From Gracilibacteraceae bacterium (GTDB taxonomy: Bacteria; Bacillota; Desulfitobacteriia; Desulfitobacteriales; Syntrophobotulaceae), in the NCBI GenBank assembly GCA_031266805.1, contig JAISAH010000025.1:1-60525 (forward strand): DNA of 60,525 nt. Reading direction: 5' to 3'. Below are positions 42,613-52,471 of the stretch, one piece after another (position 1 is the stretch's first letter; each line of letters opens with the position of its first letter). The position numbers were made by a program, and so were the translations under genes. The notes under the pieces are model-generated. The model had not been told where the DNA came from and ran no database searches. It worked only from the letters and a program-made list of their open reading frames with translations.

Positions 42613-43734
42613 TCACACCGCGACGAGATGGCGGAAAGCGCGGCTTTGGCTGCTCTCTTCCCTGTGCTGCGCCACGATCTCCCGGAAGCGCCCGGAAACC
42701 TTATGGAATATATCCACCAGCGCCGGGTCAAAATGGGCGCCCCGCCCCTTTTCAATGATCTCCTCGGCTTCCGCCGGCGTAAAGGCTTTCTTATACGGGC
42801 GCTCCGAGATCAGGGCGTCATATACGTCGGCGACGGCCATCAGCCGCCCTTCCAGCGGGATGCGTCTGCCGCTCAGCCCCCAGGGATAGCCGGAGCCGTC
42901 CCATTTTTCATGGTGCGTGCCGGCTATGACCTTCGCGTGCCGCAAAAACTCATGCTCCGCCGTAGTCGCCTCGATCCGCTCTATGGCGTCCACCCCGATG
43001 GCAACGTGCGTTTTCATCTTTTCAAATTCCTCGTTTGTCAATTTGCCCGGCTTGTTCAAAATAGCGTCGCTGATGGCAATTTTTCCCACATCGTGTAACT
43101 GAGCCGAACTGACCACGAAGTCCAGATCCCAGCCCGAAATTTCCGCCGTATACACATCTTCCCGCGCCAACTGCTCAATGAGAAACTGCAGATACTTCTG
43201 CGTGCGAAAAACGTGCCCGCCCGTGACGCTGTCCCGGAACTCCACCAGTTCCGCCACAATATTCAGCACCGCGTTCTGGAGGCCTGTCACCTGTCTGGTC
43301 TTTTGCTGCACCGCCGTCTGCAAGTCGTCATTATGACGTTTCAGCACTTTCTTCTGCGCGGCGAGCAGGAGCTGGGTCTCCAGGCGTTTGAGTAAAAGCG
43401 GCGCCGAAAACGGCTTGGATACATAATCCACCGCCCCAAGGTGAAGTCCCTCCAGCTCGCTGCCCTCGTCCTTTTTAGCCGTAAGAAAGATCACCGGTAT
43501 ATCGGCGAAATTCTCGGCGCTTTTCAGCCGTTTAATCGTCTCATATCCGTCCATCTCCGGCATCTCAATATCCAGAAGGATCAGATCCGGGATAAAACGC
43601 CCCAGGCACTCAAAGAGCTTCGCCGCCGAAGGGACGGTATAGACCTCGTGAAAAGTCTTCAGCATGTTTTTGCCCATGGATAAATTGGTCATGTTGTCGT
43701 CCACCAGTATGATCTTGCTGCGCTTGTTTGTCAT
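42613..43734 (-). CDS. Response regulator with HD-GYP domain
   Basis: A 373-residue two-domain protein. The receiver domain (about 6-120) has IILVDDNMTN and the phospho-acceptor Asp55 in LILLDIEMPEMDGYE, with Lys in VSKPFSA. After a coiled-coil linker, the HD-GYP domain (about 165-350) has QLHDVGKIAISDAILNKPGKL, HVAIG, THHEKWDGSGYPWGL and ADVYDAL, all metal and catalytic blocks intact, so c-di-GMP hydrolysis is likely. ATG at 43734 follows AGAGGTGATC. It lies 42 nt after the hybrid kinase gene and is its probable output. Confidence 0.93.
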   Translation of the reverse strand: MTNKRSKIILVDDNMTNLSMGKNMLKTFHEVYTVPSAAKLFECLGRFIPDLILLDIEMPEMDGYETIKRLKSAENFADIPVIFLTAKKDEGSELEGLHLGAVDYVSKPFSAPLLLKRLETQLLLAAQKKVLKRHNDDLQTAVQQKTRQVTGLQNAVLNIVAELVEFRDSVTGGHVFRTQKYLQFLIEQLAREDVYTAEISGWDLDFVVSSAQLHDVGKIAISDAILNKPGKLTNEEFEKMKTHVAIGVDAIERIEATTAEHEFLRHAKVIAGTHHEKWDGSGYPWGLSGRRIPLEGRLMAVADVYDALISERPYKKAFTPAEAEEIIEKGRGAHFDPALVDIFHKVSGRFREIVAQHREESSQSRAFRHLVAV

Positions 43735-43776
43735 GGGGATCACCTCTCTTTCCTTCGATCCTGTTTCCAAAACCTG

Positions 43777-46605
43777 TTACGCCGCTGCGCCCGGCAATTC
43801 CGCCAGGATCTCCGCGAACTCCATCCGGTCGATCCGCTCCCGCAGCCAGGGCGTCAGTTCTCCCCGCCGCTCATAGTCAAAACGCTCCAGTTCCTCCATG
43901 ATCGCGTCGGCCCCGTCCATATCATAAGTCTCGCAGCATATCCGCAGCTTATGCAGGAGCGCCGCTTCCGGCTCGGCTTTCCTGGGCCGGGACCCGTCTC
44001 GGCCGGCGCCGTCCAGCGCCCGGCGCAGATTTTCCAGCAGCGTCTCCGCCGCGCGGATAAAATCGGCGTTATACGTCCGAATGAAAGCCGTGTCTCCCGC
44101 TTTGGCCGCGAGCTCCAGCGCCTCCGCCATCTCTCCCGCGCCTTCGGCGCAGATCCCGCGGCTGCTGCCCTTGATCCCATGCGCCACGACCGCGTAGGCC
44201 GCCAGCTGCTCCGAATCGTCCGCCCCGCCCCGCATCCGCTCCAAAAGCGGCCCCGTGTTCGCGGCATAAGAGCGCAGCACCTGCAGACAGGTGTCCATAT
44301 CGCCCCCAAAGCGGCTGAGGCATTTTTCCGCGTCCACTCCGTCAATCTTCAGGCCGCCGGCCGCCGCTGCCGCTTTCGCCGCCTCCGCGCCCGCGGCCTC
44401 GTCCGCGGCCGCGGCCGTCTCCCCGGCGCCGGCTTCCTTTTCCAGGTCTTTGTTCCGCAGCCACTGACGGACGACCGCGTCCAGCTGCATGATATCGATC
44501 GGTTTGGAGATAAAAGCCTGGAACCCTTTTTCCAGAAATATCTTCTCGTTGCCGATGATCGCGTTGGCCGTCAGGGCGATGATGGGGATATTCCGGGCGT
44601 ATTCCGTGCCGATCTCCTCCCGGATGACGCGCGTCGCCTCGATCCCGTCCATCTCCGGCATCATGTGATCCATGAATATCGCGTTGTAAACGACCTTCGC
44701 TTCCCGGATCCGCGCGACCGCCTGCCGGCCGCCGGTCACGCAGTCTATGCGCATCCCGTAGGGCTTCATCATGCCCTTCGCCACATCCAGGTTGGTCTGC
44801 ACGTCGTCCACCACCAGCACCTGGGCGTAAGGCAGGCGGATCCGCGTCAGCTTCGCGTTGCTGCTGCGCTTGTTGTCGCAATAATGGAACCGTTTCAGGT
44901 TTTCCGCCGTTTCCGCCCCGATGGGCACGTCCGTGACGTGGCCCTGCCGGAGACGGACCGTGAACACGCTCCCTTTGCCGAATTCGCTTTCCACGGTAAT
45001 CGCGCCGTCCATCATCTCCGCCATCATTTTCGCGATGGAAAGGCCCAGCCCCGTCCCCTCGATCCGGCGGTTGGATCTGGTGTCCACCTGATTGTACTCG
45101 GAAAACAGCTTCTTCAAATCCTCCGGCCGGATGCCGATGCCCGTGTCCGCCACCCGCGCGGTGAGCCACACGCCGCCCTCGTCTCTCTCACAGGCGAGAG
45201 ACCAAGTCACGCTGCCCTCTTTGGTATATTTCAGGGCGTTGCTGATCAGATTATTGCAAATCTGTTTGATCCGGAGCTCGTCGCCAAACAGCCGGCTGGG
45301 CAAAGTTCCGTCGATTTCCAGCTGAAAACGGATCGGCTTGTCCCCGACGCGCATGATGTTCAGCGTGACCGTGTCGTTGATCAGACTGGGCAGATCGTAT
45401 TCCGCCGGCATCAGCTCAAATTTGCCGGATTCGATCTTGGAAATGTCGAGGATATCGTTGACGATGCTTAGAAGCGTCATGCCGGCGGTGTGGATCTTCC
45501 CCAGATTGTCGCCGGTCTCCTCCGCGCCGGGCTCCTCGGCGTCGAGCATCAGCTCCGAAAGCCCCACCACCGCGTTCAGGGGCGTGCGCATTTCATGGCT
45601 CATATTGGCGAGAAAACGGCTTTTCGCTTCCGAGGCGCTTTGGGCGATCTCGTTCAGTTCGGCCAGATGGACGTTTTGCTCCTCGATCCGCTGAAAAGGC
45701 CGCGCCAGAGCGCCGGACAGGGCGGCGGCGATCAATATTCCCGCCAACAGAAAAACGAGCGACGCCAGCAGCAGGCCCTTTCGCGCCCTGGCCGCCGGGC
45801 TTTCCGCCAGCGGGGCCGCCACGGCGAGGACCCATCCCACTTTGGACCCCGTGATCGGCGTATAGACGCACAGGCGCTCCGTCCCCTGATAGACATATCT
45901 GCCGGCGCCGCGGCCGCCGCCGATCATTTTTTCGGAAAATTCACCCAGCTCCTCCAGCGCGGGATCGGTTTTGGCCATCTCGATAAAATTAGAGCGCTGT
46001 TCGACCAGCTCGTCGCGATAATTGGCGACCATGGTCCCCTTCGCGTCAAGGATAAAAATGCTGCCCGTTTTCCACACCTTGAAATCCCGCAAAAGATCGC
46101 TGAAAATATGTCCCGAGACCGTCACGGACAAAACGCGGTCTCCCGTCATCGGGACGCAAACGAGGAATACCTGCTTCTGAGTCGCGTAGTCCAGACATGT
46201 GGTCGAGATGACCATCTCGCCGGCGAAAGCTCTCGCCATATACTCGCCGCTCAAAAGCGCCGCCGCGGTGGACGCGTATCCGTAAGCGTCCACGAGCCCT
46301 TCCCGGTCAAAAACCGACAGTCCCATGAAATTCTCATAGAGATCGACCTGCTCCGTCAGAGTTTCCCGCAGAGCCGCGCCGCCGAGATCCTGCAAACGGT
46401 TGGCCACGGCGGAGGCGTTGGCTTTCAGCAAATTGATCTGACTGGTGATCAGTTTGTCCGCGATATCGGCGACCACGGACATATCGCTTTCCACCGTCTC
46501 CAGCAGGCGGTCCTGAGTGAAAAACGTGCCCATGCCCATGTTGGCGGCTGTGATCACCGCGACGATGGAGACGATGACGAAAAACACCTTGAGCCGAATT
46601 GACAT
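43777..46605 (-). CDS. Hybrid sensor histidine kinase with receiver and Hpt domains
   Basis: A 942-residue membrane kinase. An N-terminal helix (about 4-25) and a second helix (about 280-302) bracket an extracellular dCache-type sensor. Then come the HisKA box FLANMSHEMRTPLNAVVGLSE, the HATPase blocks (NLISNALKYTKEG, DTGIGI, GTGLGLSIAK), a receiver with VLVVDDVQTN and IFMDHMMPEMDG, and a C-terminal Hpt domain with AHGIKGSSRGI. The three phosphotransfer modules allow a His-Asp-His relay, ending on the HD-GYP receiver next to it. Start 46605 follows AAGGAG. The sensed ligand is unknown. Confidence 0.93.
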   Translation of the reverse strand: MSIRLKVFFVIVSIVAVITAANMGMGTFFTQDRLLETVESDMSVVADIADKLITSQINLLKANASAVANRLQDLGGAALRETLTEQVDLYENFMGLSVFDREGLVDAYGYASTAAALLSGEYMARAFAGEMVISTTCLDYATQKQVFLVCVPMTGDRVLSVTVSGHIFSDLLRDFKVWKTGSIFILDAKGTMVANYRDELVEQRSNFIEMAKTDPALEELGEFSEKMIGGGRGAGRYVYQGTERLCVYTPITGSKVGWVLAVAAPLAESPAARARKGLLLASLVFLLAGILIAAALSGALARPFQRIEEQNVHLAELNEIAQSASEAKSRFLANMSHEMRTPLNAVVGLSELMLDAEEPGAEETGDNLGKIHTAGMTLLSIVNDILDISKIESGKFELMPAEYDLPSLINDTVTLNIMRVGDKPIRFQLEIDGTLPSRLFGDELRIKQICNNLISNALKYTKEGSVTWSLACERDEGGVWLTARVADTGIGIRPEDLKKLFSEYNQVDTRSNRRIEGTGLGLSIAKMMAEMMDGAITVESEFGKGSVFTVRLRQGHVTDVPIGAETAENLKRFHYCDNKRSSNAKLTRIRLPYAQVLVVDDVQTNLDVAKGMMKPYGMRIDCVTGGRQAVARIREAKVVYNAIFMDHMMPEMDGIEATRVIREEIGTEYARNIPIIALTANAIIGNEKIFLEKGFQAFISKPIDIMQLDAVVRQWLRNKDLEKEAGAGETAAAADEAAGAEAAKAAAAAGGLKIDGVDAEKCLSRFGGDMDTCLQVLRSYAANTGPLLERMRGGADDSEQLAAYAVVAHGIKGSSRGICAEGAGEMAEALELAAKAGDTAFIRTYNADFIRAAETLLENLRRALDGAGRDGSRPRKAEPEAALLHKLRICCETYDMDGADAIMEELERFDYERRGELTPWLRERIDRMEFAEILAELPGAAA

Positions 46606-46821
46606 AATCACCACTCCTTATCATTAATAGTAAAATAACGAATTCCGCCTTGATATTGGAATTTTTCCTCACCCCCATCATGCCACTTCCCACAATCGCG
46701 CGCCAGCCCCCTGATTCCAAGAAAGGGAATCGCAGAATCCCCCGCGGACCACGCCGGCCAAAATCACGTTTCCCGCCCAGATGCCGCTTCCGAAAAATCA
46801 CGAAATACACACAAGTATATA

Positions 46822-46850
46822 TTGATTTTTGGGGGGAATCGGGTTATAAT
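46822..46850 (+). promoter_or_regulatory. Promoter of the LAL regulator pair
   Basis: TTGATT (46822-46827), a 17-bp spacer and TATAAT (46845-46850), 39 nt before the start codon. The divergent gap 46606-46889 shows no other structure that I can name. Confidence 0.7.
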
Positions 46851-46889
46851 TCATGTACCAAAGGTACTAAAAGAAGTGTGATCAGCGCC

Positions 46890-49448
46890 ATGAATACCCG
46901 CATATATCACAGCGGATTGCCCATTACCCCGGAAAACCGCGCCTATCTGGAACGGCCCCGCGTTCACAGGTTGCTGGCCGACGCCATGCGCAGCCCTCTC
47001 GTCGTCATTTCCGCCGGCGCGGGCTACGGCAAGACCCAGGCGACCTATTCTTTTCTCCAGCAATACGACGCCGCGACCACCTGGGTGCAATTGTCCGAGC
47101 GCGACAATTTGGGCGCGCGGTTTTGGGAAAATTTCGCGCGGACGATCATGCTGTATGACAGGCATTTCGCGGAACGGCTCCTGGAAGTGGGTTTTCCCGA
47201 GACGGAAGATCAGTTCATGAGCTATCTTTCCATCCCGGAGGACGAAATTCCCTTCAACGAAAAAAACGTGATCGTATTCGATGACTTCCATTTATTGGAA
47301 AATGAATCCGTTTTGCGCTTCATCCGCCGTTCCATCCGCCTGCCCTTCCCCAATTTGACCATGATCCTGATTTCCCGGGCGGAACCTGACGTCGATATCG
47401 TCGGTATGCTGTCCAAAGGGCTGGTGGTCAGCGTCAGCGAGGATGATTTGCGTTTTACCGCCGAAGAAACAGCGCAGTATTTTCAATTGCTGAGCGTCCC
47501 GCTGGTCGCGCGGGAGATCGCCAATATTCATAACGACACCGCCGGATGGGCCTTTGCCATCAGTCTGATCGGCCTGTCGCTGAAAAAAGCGCCCTCGCAA
47601 GAACGGGAAGCGCGCGCCGCGATGAAGCTGAACATCTTTAAAATGATCGAAGACGAGGTCTTTCTCGTGGCCTCGGAAAGGCTGAGGCGTTTTTTGATTC
47701 GCCTGTCGCTGATCGACCATCTTTCTACGGATCTGATCCCCCTGCTGGCTGAGGACCGGAACCTTGTGGACGAGATGAAAAAAATCAGCGCTTTCATCCG
47801 CTATGACCTCTACACGCAGGCCTATCTGATCCATCATCTGTTCCTCGATTATCTGCGCCAAAAACAGGACATCCTCACAGAGGGAGAAAGGCGCGATACT
47901 TATCTGAAAGCGGCGCGCTGGTGCGACGCGAACGATTATAAAATGGACGCGATCTCCTATTATGAAAAAGCCGGCGAATATGAGCCGATCATCGACATCG
48001 TCTACCATCTCCCCCTGCAGATCCCCGTGGATCCGGCCCGGTTCATCCTCGGGATCTATGACGGCGGGCCCCGGGAACTTTTGGAGAATCTCGTCCGCTA
48101 CCACATTCAGCACACGCGCCTTTTGCTGAGCCTGGGCCGCTACGCGGAAGTCGCCGCGGAGATCGACGGCCGCGTCAAAAAATACTCCGCCTTGCCCGTC
48201 TCCGATTTCAACGACCGCGTGCTTTGCGGCGCCTACAGCGCTCTGGGTTTCGCCGGTTATTTGGACTCCCCCCGCACCGGTCGCTACGATTTCGATCTGG
48301 CGCTGGCAAAAGCGGATGAATATTACCGGCGCAGTCCGTATTCCCAGTTTGGCGCCGTCACCAGCGTCAGCTTGGACGCCTGGGCCTCCAAGGTGGGCAC
48401 GGCGCGGCCGGGCGCGATGGAGGAATATATAGCGGCGCTGGAACGGGCGATACCCCATATGGAAAACATATTGAACGGATGTATGGCCGGATTGGATGAT
48501 CTGGCCAAGGGCGAGCTGCAATTTTACAAGGGGCGGCTGACCTTAGCGGAAAAATTCATCACGCAGGCGCTGTACCGGGCTGAGGCGCGAAAACAGTACG
48601 AAGTGCGCAACCGGGCCCTCTTTTATTTGCTGCGCGTCGGCGCGGCGCAGGGAAGCTACGAAAAGACCCGGGAAATATTCAGACAGCTGGAGGCGCAGCT
48701 GGAATTCACGGAATACGCGCCCCGTTTTACTACTTTTGAAATCGCCGCCGGCTGGTACTACGCGGTGATCGGCCAGTCTCAAGACGTGGCCACCTGGCTC
48801 AAAGGCAATTTTGCCCAGGGCGCTCTCGGCTCTTTCAATGCCAGCTTCGGCAACGTGACCCGCGCGAGGTACTATTATGCCAGCCGCCGCTACGGCGAGC
48901 TTTTATCCTTTATCCAGAGCGAGCAGGATCTGAGCGGCGTTTTGTTTGCCAAACTGGAAATGAAGATCCTGGAAGCCAGCTGCCGCTATCATCTCAAGCA
49001 AAAAGACGCGGCGCTGGCCGCTTTGGCGGAGGCTTATGAGCTGGCGCTGTCCAACGAACTGACCATGCCTTTTATCGAGCTGGGCAAGGATATGCGGGCG
49101 CTGACCGCCGCGGCTGCGCGGGACGGGAACTGCGCCATTCCCCGTCCGTGGCTGGAAACGGTGGGGCGGAAAGCGGCGACCTACGCCAAGCGGCTGGCGA
49201 TCGTGGCTTCGGAATACAAAAAAGCGAATAACATCAGCGACGGCGTGCAGTTGTCCGCCAAGGAACTGGCGATCCTCAGCGACCTCTATCGCGGCGTCTC
49301 CCGGTCGCAGATCGCCGCGAACCGGCATTTGCCGGTCAATACGGTGAAAATGATGCAAAACTCCGTTTACATGAAGCTGGGCGCGGACAATCCGGCGGAT
49401 GTGATCCGCATCGCCCTGAGCCGTAATCTGATAGAGGCCGGCTCATGA
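46890..49448 (+). CDS. LuxR-family LAL (MalT-like) regulator 1
   Basis: A large ATP-binding STAND-type activator of 852 residues. The N-terminal NTPase has the Walker A VVISAGAGYGKTQA (about 38-51) and Walker B NVIVFDDFHLL. A long TPR-like helical middle follows. The C-terminal LuxR helix-turn-helix (about 785-850) is LSAKELAILSDLYRGVSRSQIAANRHLPVNTVKMM. The MalT paradigm is ligand- and ATP-driven assembly at promoters. Start at 46890 (MNTRIYHSG) matches the N-terminus of the adjacent paralogue; a GTG four codons earlier is possible, and the ribosome site is weak. Confidence 0.92.
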   Translation: MNTRIYHSGLPITPENRAYLERPRVHRLLADAMRSPLVVISAGAGYGKTQATYSFLQQYDAATTWVQLSERDNLGARFWENFARTIMLYDRHFAERLLEVGFPETEDQFMSYLSIPEDEIPFNEKNVIVFDDFHLLENESVLRFIRRSIRLPFPNLTMILISRAEPDVDIVGMLSKGLVVSVSEDDLRFTAEETAQYFQLLSVPLVAREIANIHNDTAGWAFAISLIGLSLKKAPSQEREARAAMKLNIFKMIEDEVFLVASERLRRFLIRLSLIDHLSTDLIPLLAEDRNLVDEMKKISAFIRYDLYTQAYLIHHLFLDYLRQKQDILTEGERRDTYLKAARWCDANDYKMDAISYYEKAGEYEPIIDIVYHLPLQIPVDPARFILGIYDGGPRELLENLVRYHIQHTRLLLSLGRYAEVAAEIDGRVKKYSALPVSDFNDRVLCGAYSALGFAGYLDSPRTGRYDFDLALAKADEYYRRSPYSQFGAVTSVSLDAWASKVGTARPGAMEEYIAALERAIPHMENILNGCMAGLDDLAKGELQFYKGRLTLAEKFITQALYRAEARKQYEVRNRALFYLLRVGAAQGSYEKTREIFRQLEAQLEFTEYAPRFTTFEIAAGWYYAVIGQSQDVATWLKGNFAQGALGSFNASFGNVTRARYYYASRRYGELLSFIQSEQDLSGVLFAKLEMKILEASCRYHLKQKDAALAALAEAYELALSNELTMPFIELGKDMRALTAAAARDGNCAIPRPWLETVGRKAATYAKRLAIVASEYKKANNISDGVQLSAKELAILSDLYRGVSRSQIAANRHLPVNTVKMMQNSVYMKLGADNPADVIRIALSRNLIEAGS

Positions 49449-51985
49449 CCACCCGCATATATCATAACGAGCGGATGCTCCCGCCGGAAAAACGCGTGTA
49501 TCTGGAACGGCCCCGCGTCAAAAAACTGCTGGAAAACGCCGTCAAAAGCCCCTACGTCGCCGTGATCGCCGGGACGGGCTATGGCAAAACCCAGGCGGTC
49601 TATTCTTTCCTGCAGGAATACGACGCCCCCACGGCCTGGATCCAGCTGTCTGAGCGCGACAATTCCCCCATGCGCTTTTGGGAGAGCTTCTCGCGCACCA
49701 TGGAGCTTTATAACAGGCATATGGCCGCCCGGATGCGGGAATTGGGCTTTCCGGGAACAGACGACCGGTTCGCGGAGGTGGTGACCATCCCGGAAGACGA
49801 GCTGGCTCCCGGCGAAAAACATGTTCTGGTCTTTGACGACTTTCATCTTTTAGAGGACGGCCCGGTGCTCGGGTTTATGAAACGCGCCGCCCAGGTCCCT
49901 TTTCCGAATATAACGATGATCCTGATTTCCCGGACGAACCCGGACATCAATCTGGTCGGCCTGCTGTCGAAGGGACTGATCGTCCACATCCATGAGGACG
50001 AGCTCCGGTTCACGGAAGACGAAACCGCCCGGTATTTTCAGCATATTGGCATCCCGCTCTCCGCTCAGAGTCTCGCCGATATCTACAGCGACACGGGGGG
50101 ATGGGCTTTTGCCCTCTATCTGGTGGGCCTGTCCCTGAAAAAATCCCCCGCCCGCCAGCGCGGCGCCCGCACCGCCATGAAGCTGAACGTATTCAGCATG
50201 ATCGAAAACGAGGTCTTTCTGGCTGTCTCGGAGCGGCTGCGCCGTTTTCTGATCCGGCTGTCGCTGATCGAACATCTTTCCACGGATCTGGTCGCCACCT
50301 TGGCCGGCGACGGGACGCTGGTGAGTGAAATGGGAAAAATCAGCGCTTTCATCCGCTATGATATCTATCTGAACGCCTATCATATCCACCATTTGTTCCT
50401 TGATTATCTGCGGCAAAAACAGGATATCCTCACAGAGGAGGAAAAACGCGGCGTGTATTTGGAGGCCGCGCGCTGGTGCGAAAAAAACGACTACACGGCG
50501 GACGCCGTCGCTTATTATCACAAAGCCGGCGAATATGAGGCGGTCGTCCGAGTCACCCGCTGTCTGCCCATGCAGATCCCCTCCGAGCAGGCCCGTTTTC
50601 TCCTGAGCGTCTATGACAGCGGCCCGACGGATCTGCTGGAACAGATCCCGGCTTACCACTACCAGCGTTCGCGCCTGCTCATCAGCGTCGGCCGCTATGA
50701 GGACGCCGCGGCGGAACTGCAAGATCGCGTATCCAAATACTCGGCCTTGCCGGATTCGGATTTCAACCGGCAGATCCTTTGCGGCGCTTATGTGGAATTG
50801 GGCGTCGTCGGCTATTTGACGCTCCCGGACACCGACCGTTGTGATTTTGACGTTTTTATGGAAAAAGCGGCGGAATATTACCGGCCGGATTCCTATTTCG
50901 CCCCCACCGGCATCAGCCTGAGCGCCTGGGCTTCCAAGGTCGGCGCGGCGCGGCCGGGCGCCATGGAAGAATACATAGAGGCTCTGTCTCGGGCGATCCC
51001 GCACGCGTCCGGGATTCTGGGCGGCTATATGTCCGGGCTGGACGATCTGGCCAGAGGCGAGCTCCAGTTTTACAAGGGCAATCTGAAATCAGCCGGAGCC
51101 TTCGCCGAACAGGCGCTGCGCAAAGCCGCGGCGCGCGGGCAGTATGAAGTGCAAAACCGGTCGCTGTTTTACCTCTTGCGCATCGCGGTCGCGCAGGGGA
51201 ATTTTGAGAAAATTCTGGAATTATTCAAAGCGCTGGAACCACAGCTGGAAAACGACGAGTACGCCCTCCGTTTCACGTCCTACGACATCATATGCGGCTG
51301 GTATTACGCGCTGCTGGGTCAGCCGCGGCTGGTGCCGGTCTGGCTCAAGGGAGAATTTTCCCGCGAGTCCATCGGCGCCTTCATCGCGGGTTTCGGCAGT
51401 TTTGTCAAAACAAAGTTTTATTACGCCGACAAGCGGTATTACGAACTCCTGTCCTTCATCGACAGCGGCCGGGGCACGGACTCGATCCTGTTCGGCAAGC
51501 TGGAAATGAAGGTGCTGGAGGCCGTCTGCCATTCCCGGCTCAAAGAGAGCGAAGCGGCGCTGGCCTCCCTGAAAGAGGCTTACGGTCTGGCTCTCTCCAA
51601 CGACTTGGTCATGCCTTTCATCGAAGCAGGCAAAGACATGCGCACCCTCACCGCCGCGGCCATGCGGGACAGGCGGCATGAGATCCCCCGTCAGTGGCTG
51701 GAGATGGTCAACCGCAAGGCGGCGACCTACGCGAAGCGCCTGACCGGCGTCGTGGCGGAATATAAAAAGATGAATAATATCAATGACGACGTGCGCCTGT
51801 CGGCCCGGGAGACGGAGGTGCTAAGCGACCTGTACCACGGCCTTTCCCGGGCGGAGATCGCCGCCAGCCGCAATTTGTCAGTCAATACGGTGAAGATGGT
51901 GCTGAGTACGATTTACGCGAAACTGAACGCGGACAGCATAGCGAGCGTCATCCGCACCGCCCTAGAACGCAAACTGATTCCGTAG
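49445..51985 (+). CDS. LuxR-family LAL (MalT-like) regulator 2
   Basis: An 846-residue paralogue of the preceding gene, with the same layout: start MTTRIYHNERMLPPEKRVYLERPRV, Walker A VAVIAGTGYGKTQAVYSF, Walker B HVLVFDDFHLLEDGP, TPR-like middle, and C-terminal HTH LSARETEVLSDLYHGLSRAEIAASRNLSVNTVKMV. It overlaps gene 1 by 4 nt (ATGA), so both are made together. The near-identical framing suggests tandem duplication followed by divergence; the sensor regions differ more than the NTPase. Confidence 0.92.
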   Translation: MTTRIYHNERMLPPEKRVYLERPRVKKLLENAVKSPYVAVIAGTGYGKTQAVYSFLQEYDAPTAWIQLSERDNSPMRFWESFSRTMELYNRHMAARMRELGFPGTDDRFAEVVTIPEDELAPGEKHVLVFDDFHLLEDGPVLGFMKRAAQVPFPNITMILISRTNPDINLVGLLSKGLIVHIHEDELRFTEDETARYFQHIGIPLSAQSLADIYSDTGGWAFALYLVGLSLKKSPARQRGARTAMKLNVFSMIENEVFLAVSERLRRFLIRLSLIEHLSTDLVATLAGDGTLVSEMGKISAFIRYDIYLNAYHIHHLFLDYLRQKQDILTEEEKRGVYLEAARWCEKNDYTADAVAYYHKAGEYEAVVRVTRCLPMQIPSEQARFLLSVYDSGPTDLLEQIPAYHYQRSRLLISVGRYEDAAAELQDRVSKYSALPDSDFNRQILCGAYVELGVVGYLTLPDTDRCDFDVFMEKAAEYYRPDSYFAPTGISLSAWASKVGAARPGAMEEYIEALSRAIPHASGILGGYMSGLDDLARGELQFYKGNLKSAGAFAEQALRKAAARGQYEVQNRSLFYLLRIAVAQGNFEKILELFKALEPQLENDEYALRFTSYDIICGWYYALLGQPRLVPVWLKGEFSRESIGAFIAGFGSFVKTKFYYADKRYYELLSFIDSGRGTDSILFGKLEMKVLEAVCHSRLKESEAALASLKEAYGLALSNDLVMPFIEAGKDMRTLTAAAMRDRRHEIPRQWLEMVNRKAATYAKRLTGVVAEYKKMNNINDDVRLSARETEVLSDLYHGLSRAEIAASRNLSVNTVKMVLSTIYAKLNADSIASVIRTALERKLIP

Positions 51986-51991
51986 CGTCCG

Positions 51992-52030
51992 CCGGCGGGC
52001 GGAAAAACCTGTTGAGCGCCGGAGTTTTTT
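51992..52030 (+). terminator. Possible terminator of the LAL operon
   Basis: CCGGCG (51992-51997) and CGCCGG (52017-52022) form a 6-bp stem with a long loop, followed by AG and six T. It overlaps the -35 box of the next promoter. Confidence 0.4.
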
Positions 52031-52040
52031 ATGCTATAGT
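52012..52040 (+). promoter_or_regulatory. Promoter of the Asp23-nusB operon
   Basis: TTGAGC (52012-52017), a 17-bp spacer and TATAGT (52035-52040). The start codon is 37 nt downstream. Confidence 0.55.
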
Positions 52041-52076
52041 AATAGCGGTAGCCTGACGGAAAGGATGATTGCGGTT

Positions 52077-52466
52077 ATGGAACTGCCGAAAAAAGAAAAC
52101 AGTCTGGGGACGATCCGCATCTTGGACGACGTGGTGGAGATCATCGCGGCGATGGCCGCTTCGGAGGTGGAAGGCGTCGCCGGCGCGAGCGGTCTGGCCA
52201 GTGATATCGCCAACATGTTCAATCTGAATAAGAGCGGAAACAAAGGCAAAGGCGTGAAAGTCGAGCTGAACGAGCAAGAAGCGAAAGTGGATCTGTATCT
52301 CGCGGTTGAATTCGGCCATTCGCTGGTCGCCGTGGCGGAAAAGGTGCAGGCGGGCGTGAAAAACGCTCTGGAATTGATGACGGGCCTTGTGACCAACGAG
52401 GTGAACGTGCATGTGCAGGGTATCGTGTTCAAACAGGCGGAAAGCAAAGATAATGCTCAGGGGTGA
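52077..52466 (+). CDS. Asp23/Gls24-family envelope stress protein
   Basis: A 129-residue acidic soluble protein of the Asp23 (DUF322) family. It has GTIRILDDVVEIIAAMAASEVEGVAGASG and the C-terminal VQAGVKNALELMTGLVTNEVNVHVQGIVF, both typical. In Staphylococcus, Asp23 forms a layer at the membrane via AmaP. The gene is the first of a unit with an AmaP-like protein and nusB, an order common in Clostridia. An in-frame ATG at 52065 is directly on the ribosome site, so 52077 is preferred but not certain. Confidence 0.9.
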   Translation: MELPKKENSLGTIRILDDVVEIIAAMAASEVEGVAGASGLASDIANMFNLNKSGNKGKGVKVELNEQEAKVDLYLAVEFGHSLVAVAEKVQAGVKNALELMTGLVTNEVNVHVQGIVFKQAESKDNAQG

Positions 52467-52471
52467 AGGCG

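Noticed and set aside
41100-42755. Longer synthase with 83-85 extra N-terminal residues
   Set aside because: The extension runs across a consensus promoter and operator and shows no conservation.
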